Shown here piece after piece: positions 1 to 8,814 of a stretch of 64,000 bases of DNA. The DNA is taken from NCBI RefSeq assembly GCF_001998865.1, contig NZ_CP019607.1, forward strand, positions 248,001 to 312,000, written 5' to 3'. Made by a program: the position numbers and the translations under genes. Source of the stretch: Tessaracoccus flavescens. GTDB taxonomy: Bacteria; Actinomycetota; Actinomycetes; Propionibacteriales; Propionibacteriaceae. The first letter of the stretch is position 1, and every line of letters begins with the position of its first letter. Below the pieces are notes generated by a model. The model did not search any database. It worked only from the letters and a program-made list of their open reading frames with translations, and was not told the origin of the DNA.

Positions 1-31
1 CCGGCGCGGGCCAGCGCGAGTTCGGTGGAGG

Positions 32-160
32 TCACTTCGAGTGCGGGCGACCCGAACCCATACCGATGATCCACACCAGCACGGACAGCAGGATGAACAG
101 CACGATGGCACCCATCACCCAGGAGGGTACGAGCAGCTCAGACTCCAGAAGAAGGCTCAT
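32..160 (-). CDS. Small single-pass membrane protein, 42 aa
   Basis: A 42-codon reading frame on the minus strand, too short for most ORF cut-offs. It starts with ATG at 160 and ends with TGA at 32. Residues about 13-35 form one strongly hydrophobic helix, preceded by acidic residues (Glu6, Glu8) and followed by a short basic tail ending RPHSK, so it should be a one-pass inner-membrane protein. A TACGAT hexamer lies 8 nt upstream of the ATG, like the leaderless promoters elsewhere in the window, which supports real expression. It lies directly downstream of proA on the same strand. A short protein between proA and nadD is common in actinobacteria; nadD would lie beyond the left edge. Function unknown. 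Confidence 0.6.
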   Translation of the reverse strand: MSLLLESELLVPSWVMGAIVLFILLSVLVWIIGMGSGRPHSK

Positions 161-168
161 GGCAGGCG

Positions 169-174
169 ATCGTA
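169..174 (-). promoter_or_regulatory. Putative -10 element of the 42-aa membrane protein gene
   Basis: TACGAT on the minus strand, 8 nt before the ATG at 160. It fits the actinobacterial TANNNT -10 pattern and implies a leaderless or nearly leaderless mRNA. Confidence 0.45.
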
Positions 175-205
175 GCAATGTGTGAGCCTCCCTTGCGCCT
201 CTCGG

Positions 206-1447
206 CTAGGCACGGACCTGTCCGTCACCCTCGATGACGTACTTGGTGCTCGTCATCTCGGGCAGTCCCATGGGGCCGCGGGCGTGCAGCTTCTGCGTGG
301 AGATGCCGATCTCGGCGCCGAAGCCGAACTCCCCGCCGTCCACGAAACGGCTGGACGCGTTGACCAGGACGGCGGCCGCGTCGATGCCCGCGACGAACTG
401 GTCGGCCGACCCGGCGTCGCGGGTGATGATCGTCTCCGAGTGCCCGGTCGTGTGGCGACGGATGTGGTCGAGGGCCTCGTCGAGGGAGTCGACGACCCGG
501 GCGGCGAGGTCGAGCGAGAGGTACTCCTCGTCGTACTCGGTCTCCGTCGCCGCGACGACGGCGTCGGAGTAGGAGCGGGTCGCGTCGTCCCCGTGCACCG
601 TGACCCCGGCCTCGGCGAGCGCAGCGAGGGCGCGGGGAAGGAACTCCGGCGCGATGTCCCGGTGGACGAGCAGCGTCTCGGCCGCGTTGCACACGGAGGG
701 ACGCTGCACCTTCGCGTTGAGCAGGATGGCGATGGCCTTGTCGAGGTCGGCGGAGGCGTCGACGAAGATATGGCAGTTGCCCGTGCCCGTCTCGATCACG
801 GGGACGGTGGAGCCCTCCACGACCGCACGGATCAGGCCCGCTCCCCCACGCGGGATGAGGACATCGACGAGCCCGCGGGCGCGCATCATGTCGCCGGTGA
901 TCTCGCGGCCACCCTCGACGAGGTGGATCGCGTCGGGGGCGATGCCCGCGGTCTCGAGGCCGCGGCGCAGGGCGGCGATCGTGACCCGGTTGGTGTTCAG
1001 GGCCGAGGACGATCCGCGCAGCAGGGCCGCATTGCCGGACTTGAGGCAGATGCCTGCCGCGTCGGCGGTGACGTTGGGGCGGGCCTCGTAGATGATGCCG
1101 ACCACGCCGAGCGGGACCCGCACCTGGGTGACGCGCGCACCGTTGTCGAGCCGCCAACCGCGCACGACGTCGCCGACCGGATCGGGAAGGGCGGCGAGAT
1201 CGCGCAGCCCCTGGACCATGCCTGCGATGCGCGCCGGGTTCAGCGCGAGGCGGTCGACGATCGACTCGTCGGTCCCCGCCGCACGGGCGGCCTCGACATC
1301 GACGGCGTTGGCCTCGAGCAACTGCGGCTCGGCTGCCGCGAGCGCGTCCGCCATGTGGCCGAGGGCGGCGTCCTTTGTCGCGCGGGTGAGGGCGGCGAGC
1401 TCGATGGCAGCGGCGCGCGCGGCGACCGCCTGGTCGACGAATTCCAT
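206..1447 (-). CDS. proA: Glutamate-5-semialdehyde dehydrogenase (gamma-glutamyl phosphate reductase)
   Basis: Second enzyme of proline synthesis. It reduces gamma-glutamyl phosphate, made by ProB, with NADPH in the cytoplasm. The 413-residue length is normal for the family, and the aldehyde-dehydrogenase-type fold is evident. The catalytic cysteine lies in the segment [13 protein letters not shown] (Cys about residue 253), and a typical EARPNVT motif sits near residue 120. The ATG at 1447 has no Shine-Dalgarno sequence but is preceded 7 nt upstream by TAGACT, so proA probably has its own leaderless promoter instead of relying only on read-through from obg-proB. proB lies upstream on the same strand, separated by a damaged PQ-loop gene. 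Confidence 0.97.
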   Translation of the reverse strand: MEFVDQAVAARAAAIELAALTRATKDAALGHMADALAAAEPQLLEANAVDVEAARAAGTDESIVDRLALNPARIAGMVQGLRDLAALPDPVGDVVRGWRLDNGARVTQVRVPLGVVGIIYEARPNVTADAAGICLKSGNAALLRGSSSALNTNRVTIAALRRGLETAGIAPDAIHLVEGGREITGDMMRARGLVDVLIPRGGAGLIRAVVEGSTVPVIETGTGNCHIFVDASADLDKAIAILLNAKVQRPSVCNAAETLLVHRDIAPEFLPRALAALAEAGVTVHGDDATRSYSDAVVAATETEYDEEYLSLDLAARVVDSLDEALDHIRRHTTGHSETIITRDAGSADQFVAGIDAAAVLVNASSRFVDGGEFGFGAEIGISTQKLHARGPMGLPEMTSTKYVIEGDGQVRA

Positions 1448-1454
1448 GGCCCGG

Positions 1455-1460
1455 AGTCTA
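1455..1460 (-). promoter_or_regulatory. Putative -10 element of proA
   Basis: TAGACT on the minus strand, 7 nt before the proA ATG at 1447. No ribosome-binding site is visible, consistent with a leaderless transcript. Confidence 0.5.
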
Positions 1461-1499
1461 GCCGCGGCCGGGTGGGCGGGGCCGCGCCGTCCAGCCTGC

Positions 1500-2096
1500 T
1501 CAGACGGCGAGGGCGAGCTTGCGTGCCCTCGCCTGCCGGACCAGGCAGATGGTGAGGTTGATCGAGGCGATCACGATCATGGTGCCCACGCAGATGATCA
1601 GGGCCCAGTCTCCGTGACCGATCCCGTAGACGAACCAGAGGCTCTGACCGAACACGAAGATACCGAGGAAGCCTGCCGAGACGCCCGCCGGGTTCGCGGT
1701 GGTGAGCAGGGCCCGCAGCTGGGCGGCCTGGCCCACGAGCTGCGGAAGCACGATGAGAAGGCCGAACACGACCGCACCCCACTGCAGGTCGACCAGCGTG
1801 AGAGCGACGGCGAGCAGGGTCGGCAGGATCAGCTCACGCAGGACGGGGCGCTCGCGGTCGCGCAGCACGAACACGACGATCGCGAAGGCGAGCGCCGCGC
1901 CGATGATGTTGGGGACCTGCAACTGGACCGAGCCGATGATGAACCCGTGGGCCCCCACGCGGCTCCCGTTCCTGCCGTGATCTGCCACATCCGCAGGGAC
2001 ACCCCTGCGCTGTTGCCCGCGCGCAGGATCCGCACGAGTTGCGGCACGATCGAGCAGATGCCGATGGCCGCCGCCACCCAGCCGAAGATCAGTCAC
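1500..2096 (-). pseudogene. PQ-loop (SWEET/SemiSWEET-like) membrane transporter gene with two compensating frame changes
   Basis: A multi-pass membrane protein of the PQ-loop type is encoded, but in two frames. The first conserved block (a PQ-loop segment with IVPQLVRILRAGNSAGVSLR) reads from about 2088 to 1962. The rest, starting FIIGSVQLQVPNIIG and holding a second PQ motif (LPQLVGQAAQLRALL) and hydrophobic helices, reads in the next frame down to TGA at 1500. The switch is at a run of five G on the minus strand near 1960: one extra G would restore the frame as WGAHGF. The likely leaderless start (GTG at 2096, 7 nt after TAGGCT) is in the downstream frame, so a second, opposite shift near 2090 is needed. 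Either the gene is decayed, or there are two indel errors in the sequence. It sits between proB and proA on the same strand. Substrate unknown. Confidence 0.6.
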
Positions 2097-2103
2097 ACAC
2101 ACG

Positions 2104-2109
2104 AGCCTA
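2104..2109 (-). promoter_or_regulatory. Putative -10 element of the PQ-loop gene
   Basis: TAGGCT on the minus strand, 7 nt before the GTG at 2096. It suggests the disrupted transporter gene still has a leaderless promoter. Confidence 0.4.
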
Positions 2110-2192
2110 CGGTGGTGTATCGCGGCGCAACCAATCGCCCCGGCACTCACTCATCACTGCTGAGGGAAACCCGCCGCTTGGGGCTCGCCCGT

Positions 2193-3287
2193 CTAGTCCG
2201 AGAGGATCAGGTGGTCGCGATGGATCACCGGACGCAGGGTGCGGTGCCCGGCCTCATCGCTGGAGTGGCCGAGCTCTCCGGCAAGGTCGGCGCTCGAGTA
2301 GCCCACGAAGCCGCGTCCGACGGGCTCACCGTCGGGCCCGACGATCTCGACGGGCTCCCCCTCGGCAAAGGTGCCGCGGACCTCGGTGATGCCCGCGGCC
2401 AGCAGAGAGGCGTGCTTCTGGACGAGGGCGCGCCGGGCGCCCGCGTCGACGTGGACCCAACCGCGCGGCTCCGCGGCGAAGGACAGCCACAGCAGGCGGC
2501 GCGGGCGCCGCTTCTTCCGTGCCGGGAAGAACGTCCCGACGTCTTCGCCCGCCAGCGCATGACCGAGGTCGTCGGCGTGGCCGAGCACGACGGAGACACC
2601 GGCCTGGGTGGCGATGTCGGCGGCCATCAGCTTGGTCCGCATCCCTCCGGTGCCGACCTTCGACCCGACGCGTGAGGTGTCCACCTCAAGGGCCGAGATG
2701 TCCTCGACGCGGTCGATCCGGTGCGCCCCCGGGGTGTCGGGATGGGCGGTGTAGAGGCCGTCGACGTCGCTCATCAGCAGCAGCGCGTCGGCGCGCACCA
2801 GGTGGGCGATCAGAGCCGCGAGCCGGTCGTTGTCGCCGAAGCGGATCTCGTGGGTGGCGACGGTGTCGTTCTCGTTGACGATCGGCACGACGCCGAGCCG
2901 GAACAGCCGTGAGATGGTGTTGAGCGCGTTGCGGTAGGTCCTAGGCCGCAGCACGTCCTCGACGGTGAGCAGCAGCTGCGCGACCATCACGCCGTGCTCG
3001 GCGAACGCGTCGGAATAGGCGCGCACCAGCAGCCCCTGGCCGACGGCGGCGGCCGCCTGCTGGGTCTCCAGGTCGCGGGGTCTGCGCCGAAGCCCGAGCG
3101 GGCCGAGCGCTGCCGCGATCGCTCCGGAGGTGACGAGGACGACGCGCACGCCACGCTCATGGATGCCAGCGAGAAGCTCGGCGAGCTGGGTGATGCGGGC
3201 CGGGTCGAGCTGGCCCCGTGCGTCGGTGAGGGAGGATGAGCCGACCTTGACGACGACGCGCTTGGCGCCCTCGATCTCAGGCCTCAT
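2193..3287 (-). CDS. proB: Glutamate 5-kinase
   Basis: First, feedback-regulated step of proline synthesis: ATP-dependent phosphorylation of the glutamate gamma-carboxylate. The 364-residue protein has the amino-acid-kinase domain at residues about 8-240 ([11 protein letters not shown] at the N-terminus, the NENDTVA substrate motif near residue 136, and MSDVDGLYT further on). A C-terminal PUA domain follows from about residue 280 ([15 protein letters not shown]). The start overlaps the end of obg by 11 bases, so the two are translationally coupled. The obg-proB-proA order is the usual actinobacterial arrangement, here with an extra PQ-loop gene before proA. Confidence 0.97.
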   Translation of the reverse strand: MRPEIEGAKRVVVKVGSSSLTDARGQLDPARITQLAELLAGIHERGVRVVLVTSGAIAAALGPLGLRRRPRDLETQQAAAAVGQGLLVRAYSDAFAEHGVMVAQLLLTVEDVLRPRTYRNALNTISRLFRLGVVPIVNENDTVATHEIRFGDNDRLAALIAHLVRADALLLMSDVDGLYTAHPDTPGAHRIDRVEDISALEVDTSRVGSKVGTGGMRTKLMAADIATQAGVSVVLGHADDLGHALAGEDVGTFFPARKKRRPRRLLWLSFAAEPRGWVHVDAGARRALVQKHASLLAAGITEVRGTFAEGEPVEIVGPDGEPVGRGFVGYSSADLAGELGHSSDEAGHRTLRPVIHRDHLILSD

Positions 3288-4770
3288 CGTCCTCCGACTC
3301 CTTCTCGTATCCGCTGGTTGCGTAATCCACGGACTTGGCCGCGTGGTACTCGGCGTCCATCTTCTTACGCCGCGTCACCGCGGGGCGTTCGGTCTCAAGG
3401 CGGACGTCCTCGCCGCGGCGGCTGAGGATCTCAGCCCCGATCTCGACCTGCGGGGCGAAGTCGAACACGACCGCGTCTTCGCCGCCGATCGCCACGGCGT
3501 CGCCTGGGCGGGCGCCGATCTCGAGCAGCTTCGTCTCGACACCGAGCCGGTTGAGCCGGTCGGCCAGGTAGCCGACGGCCTCGGCGTTGTTGAAGTCGGT
3601 CTGCCGGATCCAGCGTTCGGGCTTCTCGCCGCGGACGCGCCAGACGAAGCCACCCTCGCCGTCGCCCTTCTTGACGATGGTGAACTCCTCGACGGCACCC
3701 TTCTTGGAGGCGACCGGCGCGGGGCGCAGGATCTTGCGTGGCTCGGCAGGCGGGAGCGCGGCGCGGCGGGCGGCGACGATGTCGGCCATGGCGAACTTGA
3801 GCTCGCCGAGGCCCTCGCCGGTCTTGGTCGAGATCACGAAGATCGGGAAGCCGAAGCGCTCCAGCTCCGGCTTTGCGATCTCGGCGAGCTCGTGCGCGTC
3901 GGGCAGGTCGACCTTGTTCAGCGCGATCAGCCGCACGCGGTCCTCGAGGCCGCCGTGAGCGGAGAGCTCGGCCTCGATCACCTCAAGGTCGTCGACCGGG
4001 TCGCGGCCCGGTTCGTAGGTACCGAGGTCGATCACGTGGACGATCGCCTGGCAGCGCTCGATGTGGCGCAGGAAGTCGAAGCCGAGGCCACGCCCCTCGG
4101 AGGCGCCCTCGATCAGGCCGGGCACGTCGGCGACGGTGTAGGTCACGTCGCCCGCCACGACGACGCCGAGGTTCGGCACGAGCGTGGTGAACGGGTAGTC
4201 GGCGATCTTCGGCCTTGCCCGCGAGATCGCGGCCACGAGCGAGGATTTCCCCGCAGACGGGAAGCCGACGAGGCCGACGTCCGCGACGACCTTCAGCTCC
4301 AGCTGGATGAGGCGTTCCTCGCCCTCCTCGCCGAGCAGCGCGAAGCCTGGGGCCTTGCGCGCGGCCGTCGCGAGGGCCGCGTTGCCGAGGCCGCCGCGAC
4401 CGCCCTGGGCGACGACGAGCTCGTCGCCTGGATGGGTCAGGTCGGCGAGCACCTCGCCCGACTCGGCGTCCGTGACGACCGTTCCCGCGGGGACGGGAAG
4501 CACGATGGACTCGCCGCGCGAGCCGTGCTGGAAGTCGCCCTTGCCTGGCTGGCCGTTGGTGGCCTTGCGGACCGACTGGCGGTGGTACTCGACAAGCGTC
4601 GACAGCGAGTCGTCGACGCGCAGCGTGATCGATCCACCCTCGCCGCCGTTGCCGCCGTCGGGGCCGCCGAGCGGCTTGAACTTCTCGCGGTGGATGGAGG
4701 CGCAGCCGTGCCCGCCGTTGCCGGCCTGGACGGTCAGCTTGACGCGGTCTACGAAGGAGGGAATAGCCAT
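3277..4770 (-). CDS. obg: Obg/CgtA GTPase, ribosome-associated
   Basis: Essential GTPase that helps late assembly of the 50S subunit and links it to stress signals. It is 497 aa. The glycine-rich Obg fold covers residues 1-160 ([15 protein letters not shown] and several GG clusters). The G domain follows, with P-loop [10 protein letters not shown] near residue 169, the DVPG switch segment, and NKVD. A C-terminal OCT domain and an acidic tail (ESEDDEA) complete it. There is no clear Shine-Dalgarno sequence before the ATG at 4770; a TAGACT hexamer lies 9 nt upstream, so a very short leader is possible. rpmA-rplU lies upstream behind a strong terminator, so obg-proB probably has its own promoter in the 250-bp gap. 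Confidence 0.97.
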   Translation of the reverse strand: MAIPSFVDRVKLTVQAGNGGHGCASIHREKFKPLGGPDGGNGGEGGSITLRVDDSLSTLVEYHRQSVRKATNGQPGKGDFQHGSRGESIVLPVPAGTVVTDAESGEVLADLTHPGDELVVAQGGRGGLGNAALATAARKAPGFALLGEEGEERLIQLELKVVADVGLVGFPSAGKSSLVAAISRARPKIADYPFTTLVPNLGVVVAGDVTYTVADVPGLIEGASEGRGLGFDFLRHIERCQAIVHVIDLGTYEPGRDPVDDLEVIEAELSAHGGLEDRVRLIALNKVDLPDAHELAEIAKPELERFGFPIFVISTKTGEGLGELKFAMADIVAARRAALPPAEPRKILRPAPVASKKGAVEEFTIVKKGDGEGGFVWRVRGEKPERWIRQTDFNNAEAVGYLADRLNRLGVETKLLEIGARPGDAVAIGGEDAVVFDFAPQVEIGAEILSRRGEDVRLETERPAVTRRKKMDAEYHAAKSVDYATSGYEKESEDDEA

Positions 4771-4964
4771 AGCGTGGTCAGTCTACCCGGCCGGACCAGG
4801 TCGGCTCCGCCGATGGACACCTGCGTCACGTCACCGCTCAGCAGCCACGCCGCGGCCCACAGGTCTCCCCCACGAGCCGCGACGAACCTGTCGGGGGTCG
4901 CGGAGGTGACCCAAGCATTGCAGTGCGATGAGGACTGGTCCGTCTCCTTTGACGACCAGGAACG

Positions 4965-5004
4965 AAAAAAGAGCCAGGCCCGCCCCGAAGGGCGAGCCTG
5001 GCTC
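4965..5004 (-). terminator. Intrinsic terminator after rplU-rpmA
   Basis: On the minus strand, 16 nt after the rpmA stop: a GC-rich stem (GAGCCAGGC paired with GCCTGGCTC, extended by CGCCC/GGGCG) closed by a TTCG loop and followed by six T. This is a textbook rho-independent terminator. The rest of the 249-bp gap to obg has no convincing gene. Confidence 0.92.
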
Positions 5005-5019
5005 GAAGTTCTGCCTGGA

Positions 5020-5271
5020 TCAGGCGGGAACGATGTTGACGACGCGGCGGCCGCGCTTCACACCGAACTCGACGGCACCGTCGACCAGGGCGAACAGGGT
5101 GTCGTCGCCACCGCGACCGACGCCTTCACCCGGGTGGAAGTGGGTGCCACGCTGGCGGACGATGATCTCGCCCGCGCCGACGACCTGGCCGCCGTAGCGC
5201 TTGACGCCGAGGCGCTGAGCGTTCGAATCACGACCGTTGCGCGTCGAGGACGCGCCCTTCTTGTGTGCCAT
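5020..5271 (-). CDS. rpmA: 50S ribosomal protein L27
   Basis: L27 sits near the peptidyl-transferase centre. The 83-residue protein has the standard N-terminus ([16 protein letters not shown]), the core [20 protein letters not shown], and the [17 protein letters not shown] segment. No Firmicutes-type cleavable N-terminal extension is present. The Shine-Dalgarno sequence GAGGAG lies before the ATG. It follows rplU by 10 bases and ends just before a strong terminator, so rplU-rpmA is a two-gene operon. Confidence 0.98.
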   Translation of the reverse strand: MAHKKGASSTRNGRDSNAQRLGVKRYGGQVVGAGEIIVRQRGTHFHPGEGVGRGGDDTLFALVDGAVEFGVKRGRRVVNIVPA

Positions 5272-5281
5272 GGCTGTCTCC

Positions 5282-5590
5282 TCAGGCCTTGATGTCGGTG
5301 ACCTTGACCTGGGTGTACCGCTGGCGGTGACCCTGGCGCTTCTTGTAACCGGTCTTGTTCTTGTACTTCAGGATCCGGATCTTGGGACCCTTGGTCTCGC
5401 CAACCACCTCAGCGGTGACGCTCACCTTGCCGAGGCCATTGGCATCAGAGGTGATCTTGTCGCCGTCGACCAGCAGCAGCGGCTGCAGGGTGACGGTACC
5501 GCCGACCTCTTCGGACACCAGATCGATGTCCAGGACGTCGCCGACAGCAACCTTGTGCTGACGACCACCGTTGCGCACGATCGCGTACAC
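5282..5590 (-). CDS. rplU: 50S ribosomal protein L21
   Basis: L21 binds 23S rRNA. The frame is open further upstream, but the family start [15 protein letters not shown] corresponds to the GTG at 5590, preceded by the AAGGTAGG ribosome-binding region; this gives 102 residues, the usual length. Conserved C-terminal features are the [17 protein letters not shown] segment and the ending VTDIKA. First gene of the rplU-rpmA operon. The 5' leader extends toward RNase J, transcribed in the same direction, whose stop is at 5715. Confidence 0.96.
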   Translation of the reverse strand: MYAIVRNGGRQHKVAVGDVLDIDLVSEEVGGTVTLQPLLLVDGDKITSDANGLGKVSVTAEVVGETKGPKIRILKYKNKTGYKKRQGHRQRYTQVKVTDIKA

Positions 5591-5714
5591 GACTGACCTA
5601 CCTTCGTTTAATTCAAAGTTCATCGGGTGCCCATCCAGACTGATCATCTAGGGGCAAAGCACCGATGGACTACTTTACGTGTCCCGGGCTGAGCGGTCAA
5701 ACCGGACGGGGTCG

Positions 5715-7391
5715 TCACGTGGTGACGACAACCGGGACGATCATAGGGCGTCGGCGCAGAGACTTCGCGACCCACTGCCCCACGGCGCGTCGCGTCACCT
5801 GCTGCAGCCTGTGCGGGTCGTCGACGCCGTCGCGCATCGCGTCCTTCAAGGCGTCGCTGACGCGCTGCTTCGCCTCCTTGAACACGCTGTCGTCCTCGGC
5901 GAGGCCACGGGCCTGGATCTCCGGGCCGGAGACGATCGAGCGGTTGTGCAGGTCGACGACTGTGATCACCGAGACGAACCCCTCCTCGCCCAGGATGCGG
6001 CGGTCCATGATCGAGTCGGAGATGTCGCCGACCGTAGAGCCGTCGACGAAGATGTAGCTCGCGTCGATGGTGCCGACCTTGCGGGCCACGCCCTTCCTGA
6101 GGTCGATCACGTCGCCGTCTCCTGCCACGATGACGCGGTCCTTCGGGACGCCGGTCTTCTCGGCCAGCTTGCCGTTGGCGATCAGGTGGCGGACCTCGCC
6201 GTGCACGGGCATCGCGTTCCTGGGCCGGATGATGTTGTAGCAGTAGAGCAGTTCGCCTGCCGACGCGTGGCCGGAGACGTGGACGAGCGCGTTGCCCTTG
6301 TGCACCACGTTCGCCCCGAGCTTCGACAGGCCGTTGACCACCCGGTAGACGGAGTTCTCGTTGCCTGGGATGAGCGAGGAGGCGAGCAGGACGGTGTCGC
6401 CCGGGCCGACCTCGACCACGGGATGCTCGCGGTTGGCGATGCGGCTGAGCGCCGCCATCGGCTCGCCCTGCGACCCGGTGGACACGATCACGACCTCGTC
6501 GTCGGCGTACTTGTCGATGTCCTTCAGCTCGATCAGGGTGCCCGCGGGAACCTTGAGGTAGCCGAGGTCGCGGGCGGTGGACATGTTGCGCACCATCGAG
6601 CGGCCGACGTAGACGACCTTCCTGCCGTGCTTGACCGCCATGTTGAGCACCTGCTGGACGCGGTGCACGTGCGAGGCGAAGCAGGCGACGATCAGCTTGC
6701 CGTTCGCCGCGTCGAACACCCGCGCGATGGCCGGCTCCACGTCGACCTCGGGGGTGGTGAAGCCGGGCACCTCCGCGTTGGTCGAGTCGGCCATGAACAG
6801 GTCGACCCCCTCCTCGCCGAGCCGGGCGAAGCCGCGCAGGTCGGTGATCCGACCGTCGAGCGGGAGCTGGTCCATCTTGAAGTCGCCCGTGTGCAGGACG
6901 GTGCCCGCCTTGGTGCGGATCGCGACGGCCAGCGCGTCGGGGATCGAGTGGTTGACGGCGAGGAACTCGAACTCGTAGTTGCCGATCTCGAGGATGTCGC
7001 CCTCTTCGACGGCGTCGAGGTTGAAGTTGCGGATCCGGTGCTCGCGCAGCTTCGCGGCGAGGAACGCCAGCGTCAGCTTCGAGCCGTAGACGGGGATGTC
7101 GGAGCGCCGCTTGAGGAGGTAGGGCACGGCTCCGATGTGGTCCTCGTGGCCGTGAGTGAGCACGAGGGCGACAATGTCGTCGAGCCTCCCGTCCAGGTAG
7201 TCGAGGGCGGGAAGAATCAGGTCGACGCCCGGATGGTTGTCCTCCGGGAACAGCACGCCGCAGTCGACGAGCGCGATCTGGCCGTCGATCTCGAAGGCGG
7301 TCATGTTGCGGCCGACGTCTCCGAGTCCTCCCAGCGGGATGATCCGCAGGGTTCCAGGGGCCAGTTTGGGTGGTGTCTTGACGTCGGTCAT
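5715..7391 (-). CDS. rnj: Ribonuclease J
   Basis: Metallo-beta-lactamase/beta-CASP ribonuclease with endo- and 5'-3' exonuclease activity in mRNA decay and rRNA maturation. It is 558 aa from the ATG at 7391 (MTDVKTPPKLAPGTLRIIPL). The zinc motif THGHEDHIG lies near residue 78. Further conserved parts are GDFKMDQLP, the beta-CASP segment with CFASHVHRVQQVL, and STGSQGEPMAAL, plus a C-terminal domain. An upstream extension of the frame lies antisense to the divergent acetyltransferase and was not used. TAGCCT lies 7 nt before the ATG and there is no Shine-Dalgarno sequence, so the mRNA is probably leaderless. Confidence 0.96.
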   Translation of the reverse strand: MTDVKTPPKLAPGTLRIIPLGGLGDVGRNMTAFEIDGQIALVDCGVLFPEDNHPGVDLILPALDYLDGRLDDIVALVLTHGHEDHIGAVPYLLKRRSDIPVYGSKLTLAFLAAKLREHRIRNFNLDAVEEGDILEIGNYEFEFLAVNHSIPDALAVAIRTKAGTVLHTGDFKMDQLPLDGRITDLRGFARLGEEGVDLFMADSTNAEVPGFTTPEVDVEPAIARVFDAANGKLIVACFASHVHRVQQVLNMAVKHGRKVVYVGRSMVRNMSTARDLGYLKVPAGTLIELKDIDKYADDEVVIVSTGSQGEPMAALSRIANREHPVVEVGPGDTVLLASSLIPGNENSVYRVVNGLSKLGANVVHKGNALVHVSGHASAGELLYCYNIIRPRNAMPVHGEVRHLIANGKLAEKTGVPKDRVIVAGDGDVIDLRKGVARKVGTIDASYIFVDGSTVGDISDSIMDRRILGEEGFVSVITVVDLHNRSIVSGPEIQARGLAEDDSVFKEAKQRVSDALKDAMRDGVDDPHRLQQVTRRAVGQWVAKSLRRRPMIVPVVVTT

Positions 7392-7398
7392 GGGCCCA

Positions 7399-7404
7399 AG
7401 GCTA
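7399..7404 (-). promoter_or_regulatory. Putative -10 element of rnj
   Basis: TAGCCT on the minus strand, 7 nt before the rnj ATG. It lies back to back with the -10 of the divergent acetyltransferase inside a 31-bp gap, so each -35 region must fall in the other gene. Confidence 0.5.
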
Positions 7405-7409
7405 GTGGA

Positions 7410-7415
7410 TACGAT
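7410..7415 (+). promoter_or_regulatory. Putative -10 element of the GNAT gene
   Basis: TACGAT, 7 nt before the ATG at 7423, with no ribosome-binding site. This fits a leaderless mRNA and decides between the ATG at 7423 and the in-frame ATG at 7414. Confidence 0.5.
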
Positions 7416-7422
7416 GGGCCCC

Positions 7423-7953
7423 ATGTCTGTCACCGACACCGTGCGCCTCGCCATGCCCGCAGAAGCCGTCGACCTCGCCCGCATCCAGCGCAGGGCCTGG
7501 TCTGAGAGTGATGCGCTCTCGGACGCGGTCGCCGCGACGGCCGCCGACGAGGCCACCCGTGCCTGGCACGAGGCCATCGTCCGCCCGCCGCTCGCGCACT
7601 TCCGGGTGCTCGTCGCCCTCGGAGAGGCGGGTGTCGTCGGCTTCGCCGTGACCGGCCCGAGCGGCGACCCCGACGCCTCCGAGCGCACCGGCACGATCGG
7701 CGAGTTCATCGTCGACCCGAAGCACCGCCACAAGGGGCACGGATCGCGCCTGATCAACGCCGCCGTCGACACGCTGCGCACCGACGGCTACGAACTGGCC
7801 ACGATGTGGGTCCAGGCAGCCGACGACGCCGTGCGCGCCTTCCTGACCTCCGGCGGATGGGAGGCCGACGGCGCCCATCAGGAGGTCGCGGTCGACGAGG
7901 AGGGACGTCACCTCAAGCTCGTGCGCCTCCACACGGACATCACGCCCGCCTGA
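7423..7953 (+). CDS. GNAT-family N-acetyltransferase
   Basis: A 176-residue cytoplasmic acetyltransferase of the GNAT fold. The acetyl-CoA motif is FIVDPKHRHKGHGSRLI (residues about 93-109), followed by the expected helix and the WVQAADDAVRAFLTSGGW segment typical of motif B. The substrate cannot be predicted. Transcribed divergently from rnj with overlapping promoters and convergent with dapB (14 bases between the stops). Confidence 0.85.
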   Translation: MSVTDTVRLAMPAEAVDLARIQRRAWSESDALSDAVAATAADEATRAWHEAIVRPPLAHFRVLVALGEAGVVGFAVTGPSGDPDASERTGTIGEFIVDPKHRHKGHGSRLINAAVDTLRTDGYELATMWVQAADDAVRAFLTSGGWEADGAHQEVAVDEEGRHLKLVRLHTDITPA

Positions 7954-7967
7954 GGCAGTTCGACGGC

Positions 7968-8708
7968 TCAGATGCCGAGCACCTGCTCCATCTCCAGGGT
8001 CAGCCCGGGATGCTCGACGATGTAGCGGATGCCCGCGACCACGCCGGGCATGAACGACTCGCGGTCGAAGGAGTCGTGCCTGATGGTCAGCGTCTCCCCC
8101 AGCGCGCCGAGCAGCACCTCCTGGTGTGCGACGAGCCCCTGCAGGCGGACGGCGTGGATGTGGATGCCGTCGACGACCGCTCCCCTCGCCCCGTCGTCGT
8201 GGACGGTCGCGTCGGGAACCGGGTCCATCTGCGCGGCGTCGCGCGCCGCCGCGATCTTGCGCGCGGTCGTCGCCGAGGTGCCGGATGGGGCGTCGGCCTT
8301 GTTGGGGTGGTGCAGCTCGATGATCTCCACCGACGGGTAGAACGGGGCGGCCTTCGCAGCGAACTGCATCATCAGGATCGCGCCGATGGAGAAGTTGGAG
8401 GCGATCAGGATCCCGACCTCCGGGTGCTTCGCCACCAGGTCGCGGACGGTGTCGAGGCGCTCAGGCGTGAAGCCGGTGGTGCCGATCACCATGTTGATGC
8501 CGCGCTCAACGCACCACTCGATGTTGTCCATCACGGCGTCGGGATGGGTGAAGTCGACCACGACCTGCGCCCGCTCGACCTGCTCACGCGGCTCACCGAG
8601 ATCGGAGCCGCCCACCACCGTCATCCCGTCGGAACGCCCGACCGCCCGCACGACCTCGCTGCCCATGCGTCCGCTGACGCCGAAGACTCCAACCTGGATG
8701 TCGCTCAT
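7968..8708 (-). CDS. dapB: 4-hydroxy-tetrahydrodipicolinate reductase
   Basis: NAD(P)H-dependent step of lysine and diaminopimelate synthesis, needed for peptidoglycan. It is 246 aa from the ATG at 8708, which has a perfect AGGAGG-type ribosome-binding site 5 nt upstream. Rossmann motif GVFGVSGRMGSEV lies at residues 6-18. The catalytic/substrate-binding segment HHPNKADAPSGTS is near residue 140, and the C-terminal HDSFDRESFMPGV segment is present. It follows a truncated permease gene and its terminator on the same strand, so it probably has its own promoter. Confidence 0.97.
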   Translation of the reverse strand: MSDIQVGVFGVSGRMGSEVVRAVGRSDGMTVVGGSDLGEPREQVERAQVVVDFTHPDAVMDNIEWCVERGINMVIGTTGFTPERLDTVRDLVAKHPEVGILIASNFSIGAILMMQFAAKAAPFYPSVEIIELHHPNKADAPSGTSATTARKIAAARDAAQMDPVPDATVHDDGARGAVVDGIHIHAVRLQGLVAHQEVLLGALGETLTIRHDSFDRESFMPGVVAGIRYIVEHPGLTLEMEQVLGI

Positions 8709-8765
8709 CTGTCCTCCTAGATCTGCAGCCAAGTCAACCAGCCCGACCGGCGCTGGGCAACGGAC

Positions 8766-8794
8766 GAGGGGCGGGTCTCACCGACCCGCCCCTC
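8766..8794 (-). terminator. GC-rich hairpin after the rbsC remnant
   Basis: Perfect 12-bp stem (GAGGGGCGGGTC and its complement) with a 5-nt loop, 21 nt after the permease stop codon on the minus strand. No T run follows, so it may terminate weakly or protect a 3' end. Confidence 0.6.
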
Positions 8795-8814
8795 GCGTGT
8801 TGCACCTGTCCGCG

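Noticed and set aside
4755..4960. Minus-strand open stretch between the rpmA terminator and obg reading like a protein end (for example ARGGDLWAAAWLLSGD)
   Set aside because: No start codon follows the terminator in that frame, no family was recognised, and it would overlap the obg start. A gene remnant cannot be excluded.
3130..5292. 720-codon open frame on the plus strand opposite obg
   Set aside because: Composition is typical of an antisense shadow in high-GC DNA (Gly/Asp/Leu/Arg-rich, no family features), and it spans the obg gene, the terminator and part of rpmA.
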